Below are positions 10,461 to 22,662 of a stretch of 64,000 bases of DNA, one piece after another. The notes below the pieces were generated by a model that did not search any database, had not been told where the DNA came from, and saw only the letters and a list, made by a program, of their open reading frames with translations. The stretch is taken from NCBI GenBank assembly GCA_010015675.1, contig ML976992.1, positions 822,491 to 886,490 of the forward strand, read 5' to 3'. Source of the DNA: Byssothecium circinans (taxonomy: Eukaryota; Ascomycota; Dothideomycetes; Pleosporales; Massarinaceae). Made by a program: the position numbers and the translations under genes. Each line of letters opens with the position of its first letter. Positions within the stretch are counted from its first letter, which is position 1.

Positions 10461-12875
10461 TACGCCTCGTTTGTTCTCTTTTTTTTTTTTTTCCTCTTTT
10501 TCTTTTTTCGCCTCGTGGTTGCGTGTTGAGTTTCTGATGCAAATAGGCTGGAGGTGTGGCAGGTCAACCATCTTAAAGTGCAGATGCATTCTGGAGGACC
10601 TCTTCACTCAGCCCTGGCTACAGATCATTTTCCGGTGGACGTTGTGAATGGGTGTGTTGCTATTGGTTTGCGGTGGACGAGTCAGTGAGGCATGATGCAT
10701 CAGGCTGCATCTCTAGGCAATGGACAACTCAGGCTTGGGTTGTAAAGGTGAATATCTATTTGTCTATGGAAGGGTATATTTAGAAGGTCTCTGATATATT
10801 CGAAGATATTGAAGAGAAAATATGGGAGTATACTTTGGTGGAATAACAAGCAACAGGGAAAATCATGACCATGTCCCTCGAAATAGGATGGCCAAAGAAA
10901 GCTACCCTGGGGCGCTCTCGTGTACCAGCAAAAGTGGGATGTGAGGCTCTGCTGTTGCCAAATTCTCAAAGAAATTAGTGGAGGATTCTCTGTAAAACTT
11001 ATCTAAGGGTGATACAGCGTCTAGTACTTCGCTTAATAGACAAACCCTTTTACTATCTTGTTATTTCCTGCAGTAATTAGACTAATAACCTCCCAGGAAA
11101 GTGAGAGCTGCATGGCTGCGATACCGACATCTTATTTTTGCCGCCGCGCGAGCGGGACGTTACATTAAGGTTCAGAGCTAATAGTAGTGCACGCGCTTAG
11201 GACTCGCTGGTCTAAATTATTTACTCTTGGAAAAATGAGAAAGTGTGAGCTGTCAAGCAACCTTATCTTTCGGAGAGAAAAGATGTTGTATTACTAAAGT
11301 ATGTACTAGCACATCAGATCCGGCGCAGATATTGGAAATATAAAGGTACCTTTAACATGATGGCTTCCAGGTGTTAACTAGCTCGCTTCCAACGTCGTCT
11401 CTCAAGATTTGTTTCAGCAGTGAGAGATGTTCAAATCAGCTAGGCTGCCACCAAATGTCCCATGGGTGGGCCAAGCGAATCACATTACCTATCTTGGAAT
11501 GGGCAAATCAACACCAGTCCCACAGCGCCCATGCCTATCAAGGCCTGTTCCTTACAATTAATCATGCGTCAACAAATTATAGCTTGCTGTAGTCTGATGT
11601 ACCAAGGTAGGTCCAATAATGACCGCATATGTATGGAGTCAGGCTCAGCGCCACCTAAATCTACCCCCAGGGCATCAGCCATTTGTGAATAAGAGCCCCC
11701 GGAGTGCATGTACAATGGTACGCGGGAATACCTTCAAACCCTGCTACCCAGTTCCCACTCCATCTCTCCAGCTATCCAAGGATATCTTTACTTTGCAATG
11801 AAAATACATAGCTACAGAGGACCTCGGTCCCGAGTCGGGAATCTACCGCAACTTCATCTGGCCAGAGAGGCACCCTGTGATACTATACTATAGTAGGTGG
11901 TGGATAGAGCGACAACCGCGAGGCGCCCACACACAGAGCAATCTCTCGCGTACCTAGCTAGCTACCCAACCTCACTCCCGCGGTAGTAAGATCCAGCCCT
12001 CTAAGTGAAGTTTCAGGCCCTGTGTCCCCCTTTGGATAGCTTTTGACGTGTTACAGCAATGCTTACTTACATCGTCATTTTTCCTGCTACGCAAGAGCCA
12101 GTTATTCACATCAGTGCGGAGTAGCTTTACTAGAAGGTAGCAACCAGCGATTTGACTGATCCCCTCAGAGGCTATCGTAAGGGAACGGCTTTCCAAGTCA
12201 TCCTCATCCTCGTCATCCTCGTCATCACCGTCATCGCAATCAACCAAACCCATCATCTGCCTGCACTACCATCAGCGGATTCCGCTCCACCATGAAAAAC
12301 GCCGAAGTCCCCATAACTACCGGTAAGCCAAAACGAACGCAAGCACAAGTAAAAGCCAAGTCGCCTCTTCAAACGCGCTATCCATGGGGCACAAACTCCA
12401 TTGACGAGTCGGAGTATGACTCTGTAGCCAAGTCGCCTCTCTAAACGCGCTGTTCGTATGCCTGATATCACAGTGTTTATAATTGTACAAAAGCGCTGTG
12501 GCGCTGGCGGTTGAAAAATGACAAGAATAATGATTGGACGAGAACGGTGGGGCTCCGCGGACGCGCCCGCAAAGAACGCCTCTTCCCCCCAAACGTTGTC
12601 CCGGTTGGGAATGATCGTCAATATTTGGAAATCAGTTGTTGGGTTATCGTAATGAGCAACACCCCACTGGCGGTAAATGCGTGGTCGCAATTCGTGACAG
12701 CTGCAGCCTTGCGGCTTCAACAACTAGCTAGCCGTGAGTAAATCCTTTGCGACCCCCATTACGGAGTATCCAGGCACCGTTTTGAGAAGCCTTGCGGCTG
12801 TGCAAAGTATTCTGAAGCATTTAAAAGAAGCAAAGGTTCATACTGCCCGCCAACACCTTTCTCCTAATTAGCGAC
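10461..12875. other. 2.4-kb intergenic region
   Basis: Upstream sequence of both the DUF6594 gene and the dynamin gene. It includes a short imperfect direct repeat (gccaagtcgcctctt.aaacgcgct at about 12355 and 12430) and a CATCCTCGT-type tract near 12200-12240 that would encode an acidic run on the minus strand. A stretch near 10990 (ctgtaaaacttatctaaggg) resembles the edge of the dispersed repeat at 27.5 and 38.0 kb. No gene supported. Confidence 0.4.
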
Positions 12876-15167
12876 ATGTCGAACGCTCATTCGGCCGATG
12901 AGGCCGCCTCCACTCCCGAACCCGTCATTGACACTCCACCTAGCGATGCCCCAGTTTTCGATGAGCTTCTGACATCGAACGGAACCGCGCTGCTTGATTT
13001 GATTGACAACCTTCAAAATCACGATGTCAGCCATATCATCCACTTTCCTCAAATCATTGTCTGCGGAGATCAGTCATCTGGCAAGAGTTCGGTTCTCGAA
13101 GCAATCTCCCGGGTATCATTCCCCAAGGATTCAGCAGTCTGCACACTCTTCCCAACCGAACTCGTTCTTCGCCGTGAGCCTACCCGCAAGGTGAAGGTTC
13201 AATTAAAGCCATCGTCAAAGCGCACACCCAAGGAGGTCAAAGAGTTCGAACAATGGGACTATGAGACGACCAACATCGAGTTTCCGAACCTTGTCAACCA
13301 AGTCAAAGCCGGTCTCTACGCTGCTGCCGGGATAGACCCATCCACAAGCTCTTTCTTTGCAGACAGACTCCTCGTAACAGTCACCGATCCACATTGGCCG
13401 CCTCTCACGCTCGTTGACCTCCCAGGCATAATCTCCGCAGCAAACCCGGACCAGAAGGAGGAAGATGCCGACATTCCCTGGCAACTCTGCTCACAGTACA
13501 TGGCAAACAAGAAAAGCATCATCCTTGCTGTCATCGGGGCCGATACCCAGACGAACGTTACCGGAATCTGGAAGTTGATCAAGGAGCACGATCCGGATCG
13601 CAAGAGGACCATCTGCGTTTTCACAAAGCCAGACCTAGCCCAATATGCCGAGGACACGATTCCAAAATTCGTCGAGTTTGCTACCAACAAAACCAAAGGC
13701 TGGCACTATGAGCTTGGATGGCATGTGGTACGCAATGCCGGCCCTAGGGACTACTATCCCACTCTCAGCGACCGAGATGCAGCGGAGAAGGAATTCTTCG
13801 CCCGACAGCCGTGGGCAAAGCGACTCGAGAAGAACCAACTGGGCGTAAACAACCTTCGAAATCGTCTGAGCAAGCTCCTCGAGAGGCACATCAGGGAGGA
13901 AATGCCAACGCTCATGGACGAGATCAAGGAGAAGCTTGCAGAAGCCAAACAAGCACGCGCGCGACTGGGAGACGCTCGGCCAGATACGAAAGCCCAACGA
14001 GACTATTTGACACAACTTAGTAGCAAATTCCAAAGAATCGTCGAATATGCCGTCAGTGGACAATACGAAACCGAAACAACTTTCTTCCCCCTTGAACCTC
14101 CTATTGGCGATGCGCACGTTCTTCGGACGTCGATACGGAACCTCAATCAGCAATTCTATTCCAACATGCGCTTTGCGGGTCACTCTGTTCTAATTGTCGA
14201 GCCCAACCCTCCTAATACTCCTCCAGATAAGCCGTTGAGATGCTGGCCTTCTTTCGAAGCGGTTGATTTGTACGATGAGATACCGTCCACAGAATCAGAA
14301 CCGGAGCACGTTACTCGCGAGGCCTATCTCAAGGAAATCCGAAGGGAATCTACGGCCCGCATGGGCATCGAGATGATGGGAAGTGTCAACCCCCACCTCC
14401 CCAGCATCGTCTTCAAGCGACAGGCCAAGCCCTGGAGACGATTGGCAAAAGCTCATCTTGACAATGTCTGCAAGTGCATCTGGGAGCATTTCGATCTTGT
14501 CGTGGACCACATAGCCTCCAAGCATACAGCACATGCCTTGAAACACCGCCTTCTCTACGGCTACCTCGAAGACCGCGAAGCGAAGGTGGAACAGAAGCTC
14601 GAGGAGTTGCTCAAGCCGTACGAGAAAGGCCATCGCGTCGCCGAAGATCCGGACTATCTCCTCAACGCGAGGAGGTTGGAAAACGATCGTGCGCGAGCAT
14701 CCACCAAATTGACATTAGAGACCTATCAGCATGGTAACAAGAACATGAACTTCCACCCCAATCCCGCGTTGAACATTTCGGAAGTCGTGAATGCGTTGCA
14801 TACGGATAAAGAGGTGTCAGCGGGGGAATCTTTTTTCGGTAACACGCTTACCATGATCCAGGCTTACTATGATGTGAGTTTCGAGGGAGGGAAGATCAAT
14901 CCATTGGATTTGCTAACCAATTGCGCTCAGGGAGCTATTCGGGTCTTTATGGACAATATCGTGGTACTCGCCGTTGAAGGCTGTTTAGTAGACGGCCTCG
15001 CCGATGTATTCAGCCCCACGCAAGTGGCACAGATGGATGAAGCACTCATCAAGAAATTGGCCGAGGAGGACAAGCGCACGCAAAAAGACCGGAAGGAGCT
15101 GGACAAGAAGATTGCGGACCTGGAAGATGCGCAGAGGATTTGTAGACGAGGCATGTCATCCGTATAG
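12876..15167 (+). CDS. Mx-like dynamin-family GTPase
   Basis: Two exons, 12876-14873 and 14931-15167, give 744 aa. The 57-nt intron (GTGAGT…GCTAACC…CTCAG) is an in-frame multiple of three with no stop, so an unspliced reading adds 19 aa. The large GTPase domain has all dynamin motifs: P-loop GDQSSGKSS (64-72), switch-I Thr in CTLFPTEL (about 90), DLPG (181-184) and TKPD (250-253). A helical middle/stalk region follows and a GTPase-effector-like C-terminus ends in a Lys/Glu-rich coiled coil. There is no PH domain and no transmembrane segment, so the layout is closest to Mx/fungal 'interferon-induced GTP-binding protein Mx-like' paralogs rather than Vps1 or Dnm1. It would act by GTP-driven assembly on membranes or particles. 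The cellular role of these fungal paralogs is not established. Confidence 0.9.
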   Translation: MSNAHSADEAASTPEPVIDTPPSDAPVFDELLTSNGTALLDLIDNLQNHDVSHIIHFPQIIVCGDQSSGKSSVLEAISRVSFPKDSAVCTLFPTELVLRREPTRKVKVQLKPSSKRTPKEVKEFEQWDYETTNIEFPNLVNQVKAGLYAAAGIDPSTSSFFADRLLVTVTDPHWPPLTLVDLPGIISAANPDQKEEDADIPWQLCSQYMANKKSIILAVIGADTQTNVTGIWKLIKEHDPDRKRTICVFTKPDLAQYAEDTIPKFVEFATNKTKGWHYELGWHVVRNAGPRDYYPTLSDRDAAEKEFFARQPWAKRLEKNQLGVNNLRNRLSKLLERHIREEMPTLMDEIKEKLAEAKQARARLGDARPDTKAQRDYLTQLSSKFQRIVEYAVSGQYETETTFFPLEPPIGDAHVLRTSIRNLNQQFYSNMRFAGHSVLIVEPNPPNTPPDKPLRCWPSFEAVDLYDEIPSTESEPEHVTREAYLKEIRRESTARMGIEMMGSVNPHLPSIVFKRQAKPWRRLAKAHLDNVCKCIWEHFDLVVDHIASKHTAHALKHRLLYGYLEDREAKVEQKLEELLKPYEKGHRVAEDPDYLLNARRLENDRARASTKLTLETYQHGNKNMNFHPNPALNISEVVNALHTDKEVSAGESFFGNTLTMIQAYYDVSFEGGKINPLDLLTNCAQGAIRVFMDNIVVLAVEGCLVDGLADVFSPTQVAQMDEALIKKLAEEDKRTQKDRKELDKKIADLEDAQRICRRGMSSV

Positions 15168-15204
15168 ACTGGAGGAGTTCGCGTGTGTATGTAATGAATC
15201 TAAT

Positions 15205-15380
15205 ATATTCGTTGAGGCTGGAATTATCACATGACTAGGAATTATCGTATGCAGGTATCTAGTGCTCCACAAGTATGTTGGACCACCCAAACTCGCTGTA
15301 AAACGTTTCAAACCTAGTCACAGCATCTTGAATCCTACCTAAAAGCTATACGTCTGCCTCCCCGTCAGACCTCCGGATCG
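15205..15380. repeat. Dispersed repeat, copy 1 (relic)
   Basis: Begins about 40 bp after the dynamin stop. The first ~75 bp (aattatc.catgactaggaa … ctccacaagtatgttg) recur near 38860-38930. The next ~90 bp (…gtaaaacgtttcaaacctag … aaagctatacgtctgcc) recur near 24640-24720, 40480-40560 and 40890-40980. The copies differ mainly by transitions, consistent with old RIP-mutated transposon sequence. No ORF. Confidence 0.6.
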
Positions 15381-17408
15381 CCTTTCCACATCACAACTCA
15401 GCCGAACAAAGTTGTACGCGGCATGTGGAAAGGAGCTCCCCGCCTCGCGACACACCACGCTCAAAAACTACCGAAGACTTATTTTGGCCGAGGCTAGAAT
15501 TCAAAGCCCCTTGGGATAATAAGGCTTTCACGACTATTCGAACAGAAGACCTAACAAATCAATGCAGGTGGCAAAGTGATTTGACTCTAGGACTACTATA
15601 GGTACCTGAGCGCTTACAGGTACGATGCGGTATTTTGTCCACCTGGCGTTATGGATCATTGACACGAGAAAAAACGACTGCACGAATATACTCTACTTCT
15701 CCAGCTCGCAAACATGCGTAAGCGTGAGCAAGAGGAACACTTAGATGTGAATATTCCAAGTCACGTTACCTACCTGTGTTTCACCCACTAAAAATTAAAA
15801 TACAACAAAAACAGAATGAGAAACTGGAGCATATACTGGTCACGGCCCTATACCTGAATCTGCTGACTGTATCGACATGTTCTCAATCAATCGGATCACA
15901 AAAATGCTTTGGCGCGAAACCACTACCAGCTGCTGCAGACATCATTTCTTCGGGCCTTCAAATGGTACTAGAATTTACAGACGCCTCTCCAGCTACGAGC
16001 AATCACTTTCCTCCGTCGCTCACCACGGCTTACCGAACAACCATATCCCAGGCCTAACCGGCGGCCATCGACATCACTACACCTTCTCTTTGCACGCATC
16101 TTTTCCTTTTGTACCATGGTATCCTCGCATGGAGGGGGGGGATTAAGGGACCAACAGGCTCTTACTTCAGCGAGGCCGGCTACTACAATAAAGAACTACC
16201 CTCACACCTGTGCTTAGCTAGCACGTCTATTATCCATCCCCCCCCTAGGAGGCTCACGGCCGCTTTACAGGACGTAAATCAATCTCTACCTCCCAACCAA
16301 CCAACCAGCCAACCACGGCTTACCAACATAAAGCATTCGATTTGAAACCCTACAAGGTCGTTAGATTACGTCTTGCATCGTGGCAAACAGCCAGCCAGCC
16401 AGCTAGTAAGTAGTACCATAGCTCCAAAAAGCGACAGAGTCCCGTCCGATTGCAATACTCCGACAGGTTATACCTCAACTTTAGGTTGTACCTCAACTTG
16501 CAGGGACGGGTTTCTTTATATCATAAGTTTAGGCTAAGGGGGTTCAGGTTCAGGTTCAGGTTCTACTAAGCGTTACGCTCTACGAGGGTAGGTAGTACCA
16601 TAACACTATAGTTTCACCATAACCCAGAGAGTAGGCAGGCAGGTATGCATTATCATAGGGTTAAGACGCTAGAAAAAAGGGAGAGGTTCTTCTATACTAT
16701 AGTAAAGGGTGCTAGGATATCAGAGAGTTGTATAGAAACTACGATGTAAAACTTACTAAAGGTGGTTTAGACTACTTATCTGGAGGTTTGGAAAAGCGCA
16801 AAGAGGATGGGAGAAGTGGAAGGGGGGGAGAGCTAACATACTAACGTTAAGGGGGCACGGGGGTAGTTAAATTATATACAACGCAAAAGGCACCATGAAG
16901 GGCGCTGGTGATTCCTTCGCAATCCTAACAATAACTTATTACAACACCCTGACCCGTCCATGAAACAGCCACGCCCAAGACTGCCGGTACGGTACAGATA
17001 CAGACAGGCCACCATGCATGGTACCTCCACCGATCCCACAGAGCGACGACATCACCGTCATCACGAACGCCATCATCCGTAAACCACACAAACCAGGCTC
17101 GGAATTGACATCATCATCACGAATACGAAAGACAGACAAGTTGGAAACACTCAAAATTATTAATTCTTCATACCGTATAGTGCTGAAGCGACTGCATCGC
17201 AGGTACAATGCAGGGGCTCCAGCTTGCATCCATCAAACGTATGCATCCCAGATAAAAGCCAACGACGCATGCCATCGCCTCCGTAGACTGTTGAAAGCAC
17301 TCTAGCACGCGTCCGTCGCAATTCTAAAAACTGAAACGCCCTTTTCGGCCTCGCCAAATGATATATCCCTTCCCTTTTGTCTTCCATCCGTCCCATCCCA
17401 TCCATAAC
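15381..17408. other. 2.0-kb intergenic region
   Basis: 3' flanks of the convergent dynamin and ACL1 genes. It holds small low-complexity items: a triple ggttca unit at about 16540-16562, paired ccaaccaacc/agccagccagc tracts (16300-16400) and a local direct repeat of tacctcaactt near 16470-16500. No coding signal. Confidence 0.4.
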
Positions 17409-19619
17409 TTACAAGGTGACCTCGACACGTCCCTCGGCTCCCGGCGCGCCACCCTGAGCAAGGGAGGGGAGGAGGTAGGTGATGTCGTCCCACGGATGCC
17501 TGTACAGGCCGGTCCTCAGCCTCTTCTGGTCGAGGAAATGGGCAATGAGACCAATGCTTCGGCCGAGCACGAAGAGACCATTCAGAACACCCATGCGGAG
17601 GTAGTCCTCAGCCTCCTCGTTGGAGAAGGCACCACAGTTGCGGAGGAGATCAACGAAGCAGACAGCAATGCAGCCGTCGACGTTGAGGATGAGGTTGTCC
17701 TTCTTGGACGTAGTCACCGATTCGACGGCGAGCGCATAGTCGAGAAGCCTTGTGCTGGGGAAGTTCTTCTTGACATACTCCTTGACAAGCTCGACACGAA
17801 GATCGGGGTTGTTTCGGGACTTGATCCTGTGACCGATACCGGGGACTGGGCACGGTTAGCGAGATCCTGGAAGTTTCGGAGAAAAAAACTTACTGAGCTT
17901 GTTCTCTTTCCTCATAGTGTCGACGAAATCACGGGGGCTAAGGCCCTTGTCGAACGCACGGGTGAACTCATCAGCGGCACCGTCAAGGGCTCCACCGAAT
18001 CGCGAACCAATGGTCAACAGACCAGAGACCAAAGCGCTGATGAGGTCCTTGCCAGCACGGGTGGTGATGATGGTGTTCATGGCACCAGACACGGCAGGAC
18101 CGTGGTCGGCAGTCAACATGAGCACCATCTCCAAGAAGCGGCTGGCGTAGTCGGGCAGACGACGGCGGAACCACAGCAGTGACATGACACCACCGATACC
18201 AATATTCTCCTTGAAAACATCAGAAATGGGCATGCCAGCATACAAAAGCTCCTGACCACGGTCGTCGGAGATGGTTGAGATGAAGGCGGCGGGCTTTCGG
18301 ATGAGACCGAGCTCCTGAGCCCATGAGTAGTCGATAGGGATCTTGGGAACGGCCGGCTCAGCCTTTGGCTTGATGGTGCCCTCCTTGACGAGCTTCTGGT
18401 AGACCTTGGCAAGGGTCTCCGGCATCTCCTCAAAGGTCTCTGGCACGTAGATGCCAGCCTCGCGCATGGTCTTGTTCTTGACGGCTGCCGTCTCGAGCTG
18501 CGAGTTTGCAAAGGAACCAGCGTGACCGAACTGCACTTCAGTCTTGAGCATACCAGCGACGGTACCAATGGCCCATGCTACGATGGGCTTGGTAATTTGG
18601 CCGGACTTGACAGCCTCAATGACGCGATATTCCTCGACACCGCCGACCTCTCCGAGCAGCACAATGATCCTGCAGTCGGGATCGGCCTGGTAGCGCAGAG
18701 CGTGGTCAATGAAGGTAGTACCAGGGTACCTGTCACCACCAATGGCGACACCCTCCAATACACCGTCGGTTGTGTTCGCAATGATGTTGTTCAATTCGTT
18801 GGACATACCACCAGACTTGGAGACGTATGAGACGGAACCGGGGCGGTACAGCTTGGAAGCGACGATGTTGTCCATCATGCCACCCGTGTTACCAATCTTG
18901 AAGGAGCCGGGCTTGATGCCACCCACAGTAGCGGGGCCAATGATGGTGATGCCCTTCTTCTGCGCGACGTACAGGATTTCTCGGGCACGCTGGTGATGTC
19001 AGTGCCAATTCGACCCAGATTCAGATGTCGAATGCACTTACTCGCTCAGGAACACCTTCAGCAATGATGGCAATGCTCTTGATCTGCGGGTACTCCATGA
19101 GCTCCATGGTGGAGCTGTACACGGAACGGGACGAGGCGAAGTTGACGACAGTGTCGACGTCGCTGTGCTTGGCCATGGCCTTGTCCACATCCTGGTAGAC
19201 GGGTAGCAGTGTCTCGCTGGTTCCCCAGTACCTGTTCCAATTAGTTTTTGTCGTATTTTTGTTGCTCGATGCGTGGCACGCACATTTTGCTGACGAACTG
19301 ACCACCGAAGGTATAGATGATACCAGCGACAGAGGGCGACTTGCGCTTGCAGATGAAGTCAAAGTCAAGCATGCCCTGTACGGCGCGGGGCTGCAGTCCG
19401 CTGTGCGTCTGTTAGACTGCCATGCTTCCATTGTGTGTGTGCCAAAGCTTACTAGACGAAGCATCGCGTCTTGGGGTGGAAGAGAGTGTGCGAGGCGGGC
19501 GGGCTCAAGGGCCGCGAAGGGGCCACGAAACGGCGGATGTTGTCGTTGGCGGAGAGCTTGCCATCGGTCGAGGTGGCCGCCTGCTGGGGCGTGTTCCCGT
19601 TGGCTGCGGCAGAAGGCAT
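17409..19619 (-). CDS. ACL1: ATP-citrate lyase subunit 1 (CoA-ligase/citryl-CoA lyase subunit)
   Basis: Five exons (19619-19453, 19400-19284, 19231-19042, 18989-17894, 17845-17409) give 668 aa, the normal size for the fungal large subunit. With ACL2 it makes ATP-citrate lyase: citrate + CoA + ATP to acetyl-CoA + oxaloacetate in the cytosol, feeding fatty-acid, sterol and polyketide synthesis and histone acetylation. Visible parts are the succinyl-CoA-synthetase-alpha-like CoA-binding region ([34 protein letters not shown]), the phospho-His loop [10 protein letters not shown] (His about 314) and the C-terminal citrate-synthase-homology module ([41 protein letters not shown]). All introns are 46-53 nt except one of 83 nt region-wide variation; ends are GT…AG. 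It is divergent from ACL2 and shares its promoter region, which fits co-regulation. Confidence 0.96.
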
Positions 19620-20736
19620 TGTGGCCGATGTGAGGTCGGAATGGGGAGTCAATTGGGGCTATATAGCGGGGACGTCAGTATTGTGATGGTGGTGTTGAGA
19701 GGGGGATGTCCGGCTCAGCGGTCTGACGTGAGGGCTGATGCAAAGAAAGAGGCAGAGCAACGGCCGGCAGCAGTGGAAGGCAGAGGGGATGTGGAGGGGA
19801 AACAAAACAGTTGAATTCCAAAAGCGGGACTGACCTGGTTGATGAATTGCCAAGTGTGAGAGGCAAGATCGGGCGGTGATGGGGGAGGGGAGGTGGTGGG
19901 AGGAGGATGTCGTTGACGCTTGCTTTCCGAAGTTTTGGGCTGCTGCTTTCTCGCGGTGTTGAGGTCCCTGCTCGTCTGCTGGGACGTTGGGGGAAAGGCC
20001 GGGCCGCGCTAAGCCTCCCAGCTCGGAAGCGGTGAACGGGGAGCCGGTATCGCCCACACGCTGGATTTTGCCGTGAGAGGGCCCGGAAAGCTCGTGTTGG
20101 GCGGCGGAAGCAATGAGACAGTGTCTAGGGATGCAATTGAGGCCGTATACGCCTGTAGAGTCCGGTGCAGCGCGAATATTCGAGGGCTGGAGGCTGTCAA
20201 GATGCTCAAGAGTCAGAGTCAAGGTGAACGACAGCCGGCCCCTGCCCGTTTGGCGAACCATGGTTGGCTGCCGCGGACCCACTCGCCGCTTCCTGCATTA
20301 GCCTCCCCTCCCCTCCCCAACCTGACGACCTGAGCTGTTGGGCGAAAAAACATACAGACCGCTGTTCGCTGTTCGCTGCCGCTGCTCTCCAGGCCCTCAC
20401 GAATCACTGCCGTCTTCCCCATCAGACATTGTCCGTCCCGACTTTGCCTCTAGCTTCCTGATTACAGTTCCCAACCGCATAAAGGTACGTCCCAGCACTT
20501 TGCCGTCTCTTGGTGTTTTCCTGCCCGCACTGCCTCTCCACCCATTGTATTCCGACTGTAAGCCGGCGCTTTCGATAAGACCCAGTCGTCAATAGTTCCG
20601 GAACACCTTCGGGATTCCCTTGAGATTTGCGAGCTTTTGCATTCTTCTCGTCCTGTCCATAACCCTCATTTTCCCATCTCACGCTCATCCATCTCTTTTG
20701 AGTAGTGTCAACACCACCACACGTCCATCCCTCACA
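19620..20736. promoter_or_regulatory. Shared divergent promoter region of ACL1 and ACL2
   Basis: 1.1 kb between the two start codons must hold both promoters and 5' leaders. Visible elements are C/T-rich tracts (cctcccctcccctcccc at about 20301), common in fungal core promoters, and pyrimidine-rich leader sequence before ACL2. I could not assign specific factor sites with confidence. Confidence 0.7.
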
Positions 20737-22662
20737 ATGTCCGCCAAATCCATCCTCGAGGCCGACGGCAAGGCCATCCTCAACTACCACCTCACCCGTG
20801 CCCCCGTCATCAAGCCCACGCCGCTGCCAGTCTCTGCCACGCACAACCCGCCGCCGAAGCTCGCCTCGCTGCACTTCCCCGCCGATGCGGACGTCAAGGG
20901 CATACTCGACCAAGCCGAGGCCACCTACCCGTGGCTGTTGGCTTCCGGCGCCAAGTTCGTTGCGAAGCCAGATCAATTGATCAAGCGACGAGGCAAGAGC
21001 GGTCTCCTTGCTCTGAACAAGACGTGGCCGGAGGCGAAGGAGTGGATCGCGGCGAGGGCAGGCAAACCGCAGAAGGTTGAGACGGTCGACGGTGTCCTGA
21101 GGCAGTTTCTGGTTGAGCCGTTCGTGCCTCACCCTCAGGACACAGAGTACTACATCAACATCAACTCGGTGCGAGAGGTACGTTGCTTTCCGTTTCTTTC
21201 GTCACGACGGCCAATTGGCCCGTATAAGTCCTTTTTCATCCGTTCGCTGCCATCGTTGAAGTGCAATTGGCATATCAACTGCAGAGAGGTGGGAAGAGAA
21301 GGGCGCAATTTGTACGCGGACCACAGCGCAGGGCGAAACGGGGGCGCGGACATTTTGTTCAAGGGCCGACCGGACGAAAGGAAACTATGCCGGCCCACTT
21401 CTGCAGAGCACACGCCTCATCTAACGTGATAAGACGCTCGCTTTCACATGTGAAAGTGTTCTGCGTCACTCTGTCGCGCTGTGGCCGCCGCGTTGCACTT
21501 TCTGTCGCTTTCGTGTTGCGGCTCTTCGGATGGCGCACGGCTACCGCATATGCAACCCAATCATGTCTTGCATCGACCGCTGACCTTCCGCTTTAGGGTG
21601 ATTGGATCCTCTTCACCCACGAGGGTGGTGTAGATGTCGGTGATGTCGATGAGAAGGCCGAGAAGCTCCTCATTCCCGTCGACCTCAAGGAGTACCCCTC
21701 CAACGAGACCATTGCCAAGTCTCTTTTGAGCAAAGTACCCAAGGGCGTGCACAATGTTCTCGTCGACTTCATCTCGAGACTATACGCCGTCTACGTTGAC
21801 TGCCAGTTCACGTGAGTGTCTATTTCACACCTTTCCTCGCCCATCTAATATTCCCAGCTACCTCGAGATCAACCCTCTCGTCGTCATCCCCAATGCCGAC
21901 GCCACCTCCGCCGAGGTGCACTTCCTGGATCTTGCTGCCAAGCTTGATCAGACTGCCGAGTTCGAGTGCGGTGCCAAGTGGGCTATTGCTCGCAGTGCAA
22001 ATGCTCTCGGTACCCCAGGCGCTCCTTCGGCTGCCAGCAAGACGACCGTTGATATCGGCCCACCCATGGAGTTCCCCGCTCCTTTTGGTCGTGAGATGAG
22101 CAAGGAGGAGGCCTACATCGCCGAGATGGACGCGAAGACGGGTGCCTCTCTCAAGCTCACCATCCTCAATGCTAGCGGTCGTGTCTGGACTCTCGTCGCT
22201 GGTGGTGGTGCTTCCGTTGTCTACGCCGACGCCATCGCCTCTGCCGGCTTCGCCGGTGAGCTCGCCAACTACGGTGAGTACTCTGGTGCTCCCACCGAGA
22301 CACAGACCTTCCACTACGCCCGCACCGTTCTCGACCTCATGCTCCGTGCTCCTCAGCACCCCGAGGGCAAGGTCCTCTTCATCGGCGGTGGCATTGCCAA
22401 CTTCACCAACGTCGCCTCGACCTTCAAGGGTGTCATCCGCGCCCTGAGGGAAGTCGCGCCCCTTTTGCTCGAACACAACGTCCAGATCTGGATCCGTCGT
22501 GCCGGCCCCAACTACCAGGAAGGTCTCAAGAACATCAAGAGCGTCGGTCAAGAGCTCGGCCTCAACATGCACGTCTACGGCCCCGAGATGCACGTCTCCG
22601 GCATTGTGCCCTTGGCCCTCATCCCAGGCAAGACATCGGACGTTCCCGAGTTCTCTGGTTAA
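20737..22662 (+). CDS. ACL2: ATP-citrate lyase subunit 2 (ATP-grasp, citrate-binding subunit)
   Basis: Three exons, 20737-21177, 21597-21811 and 21858-22662, give 486 aa, the usual size of the fungal small subunit. It corresponds to the N-terminal part of animal ACLY: an ATP-grasp, succinyl-CoA-synthetase-beta-like domain ([41 protein letters not shown]) and the citrate-binding part ([54 protein letters not shown]). The ATG at 20737 has an A-rich Kozak-like context (cacaATG). Intron 1 is 419 nt, far longer than any other intron in the gene pair, and its first ~250 nt stay open in frame. Intron 2 is 46 nt. It pairs with ACL1, transcribed in the opposite direction. Confidence 0.96.

Noticed and set aside
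21820..22593. 257-codon minus-strand ORF opposite ACL2
   Set aside because: A shadow of the strong codon bias of the ACL2 coding strand. The same applies to minus- and plus-strand ORFs opposite ACL1, TBC, the helicase and the dynamin gene.
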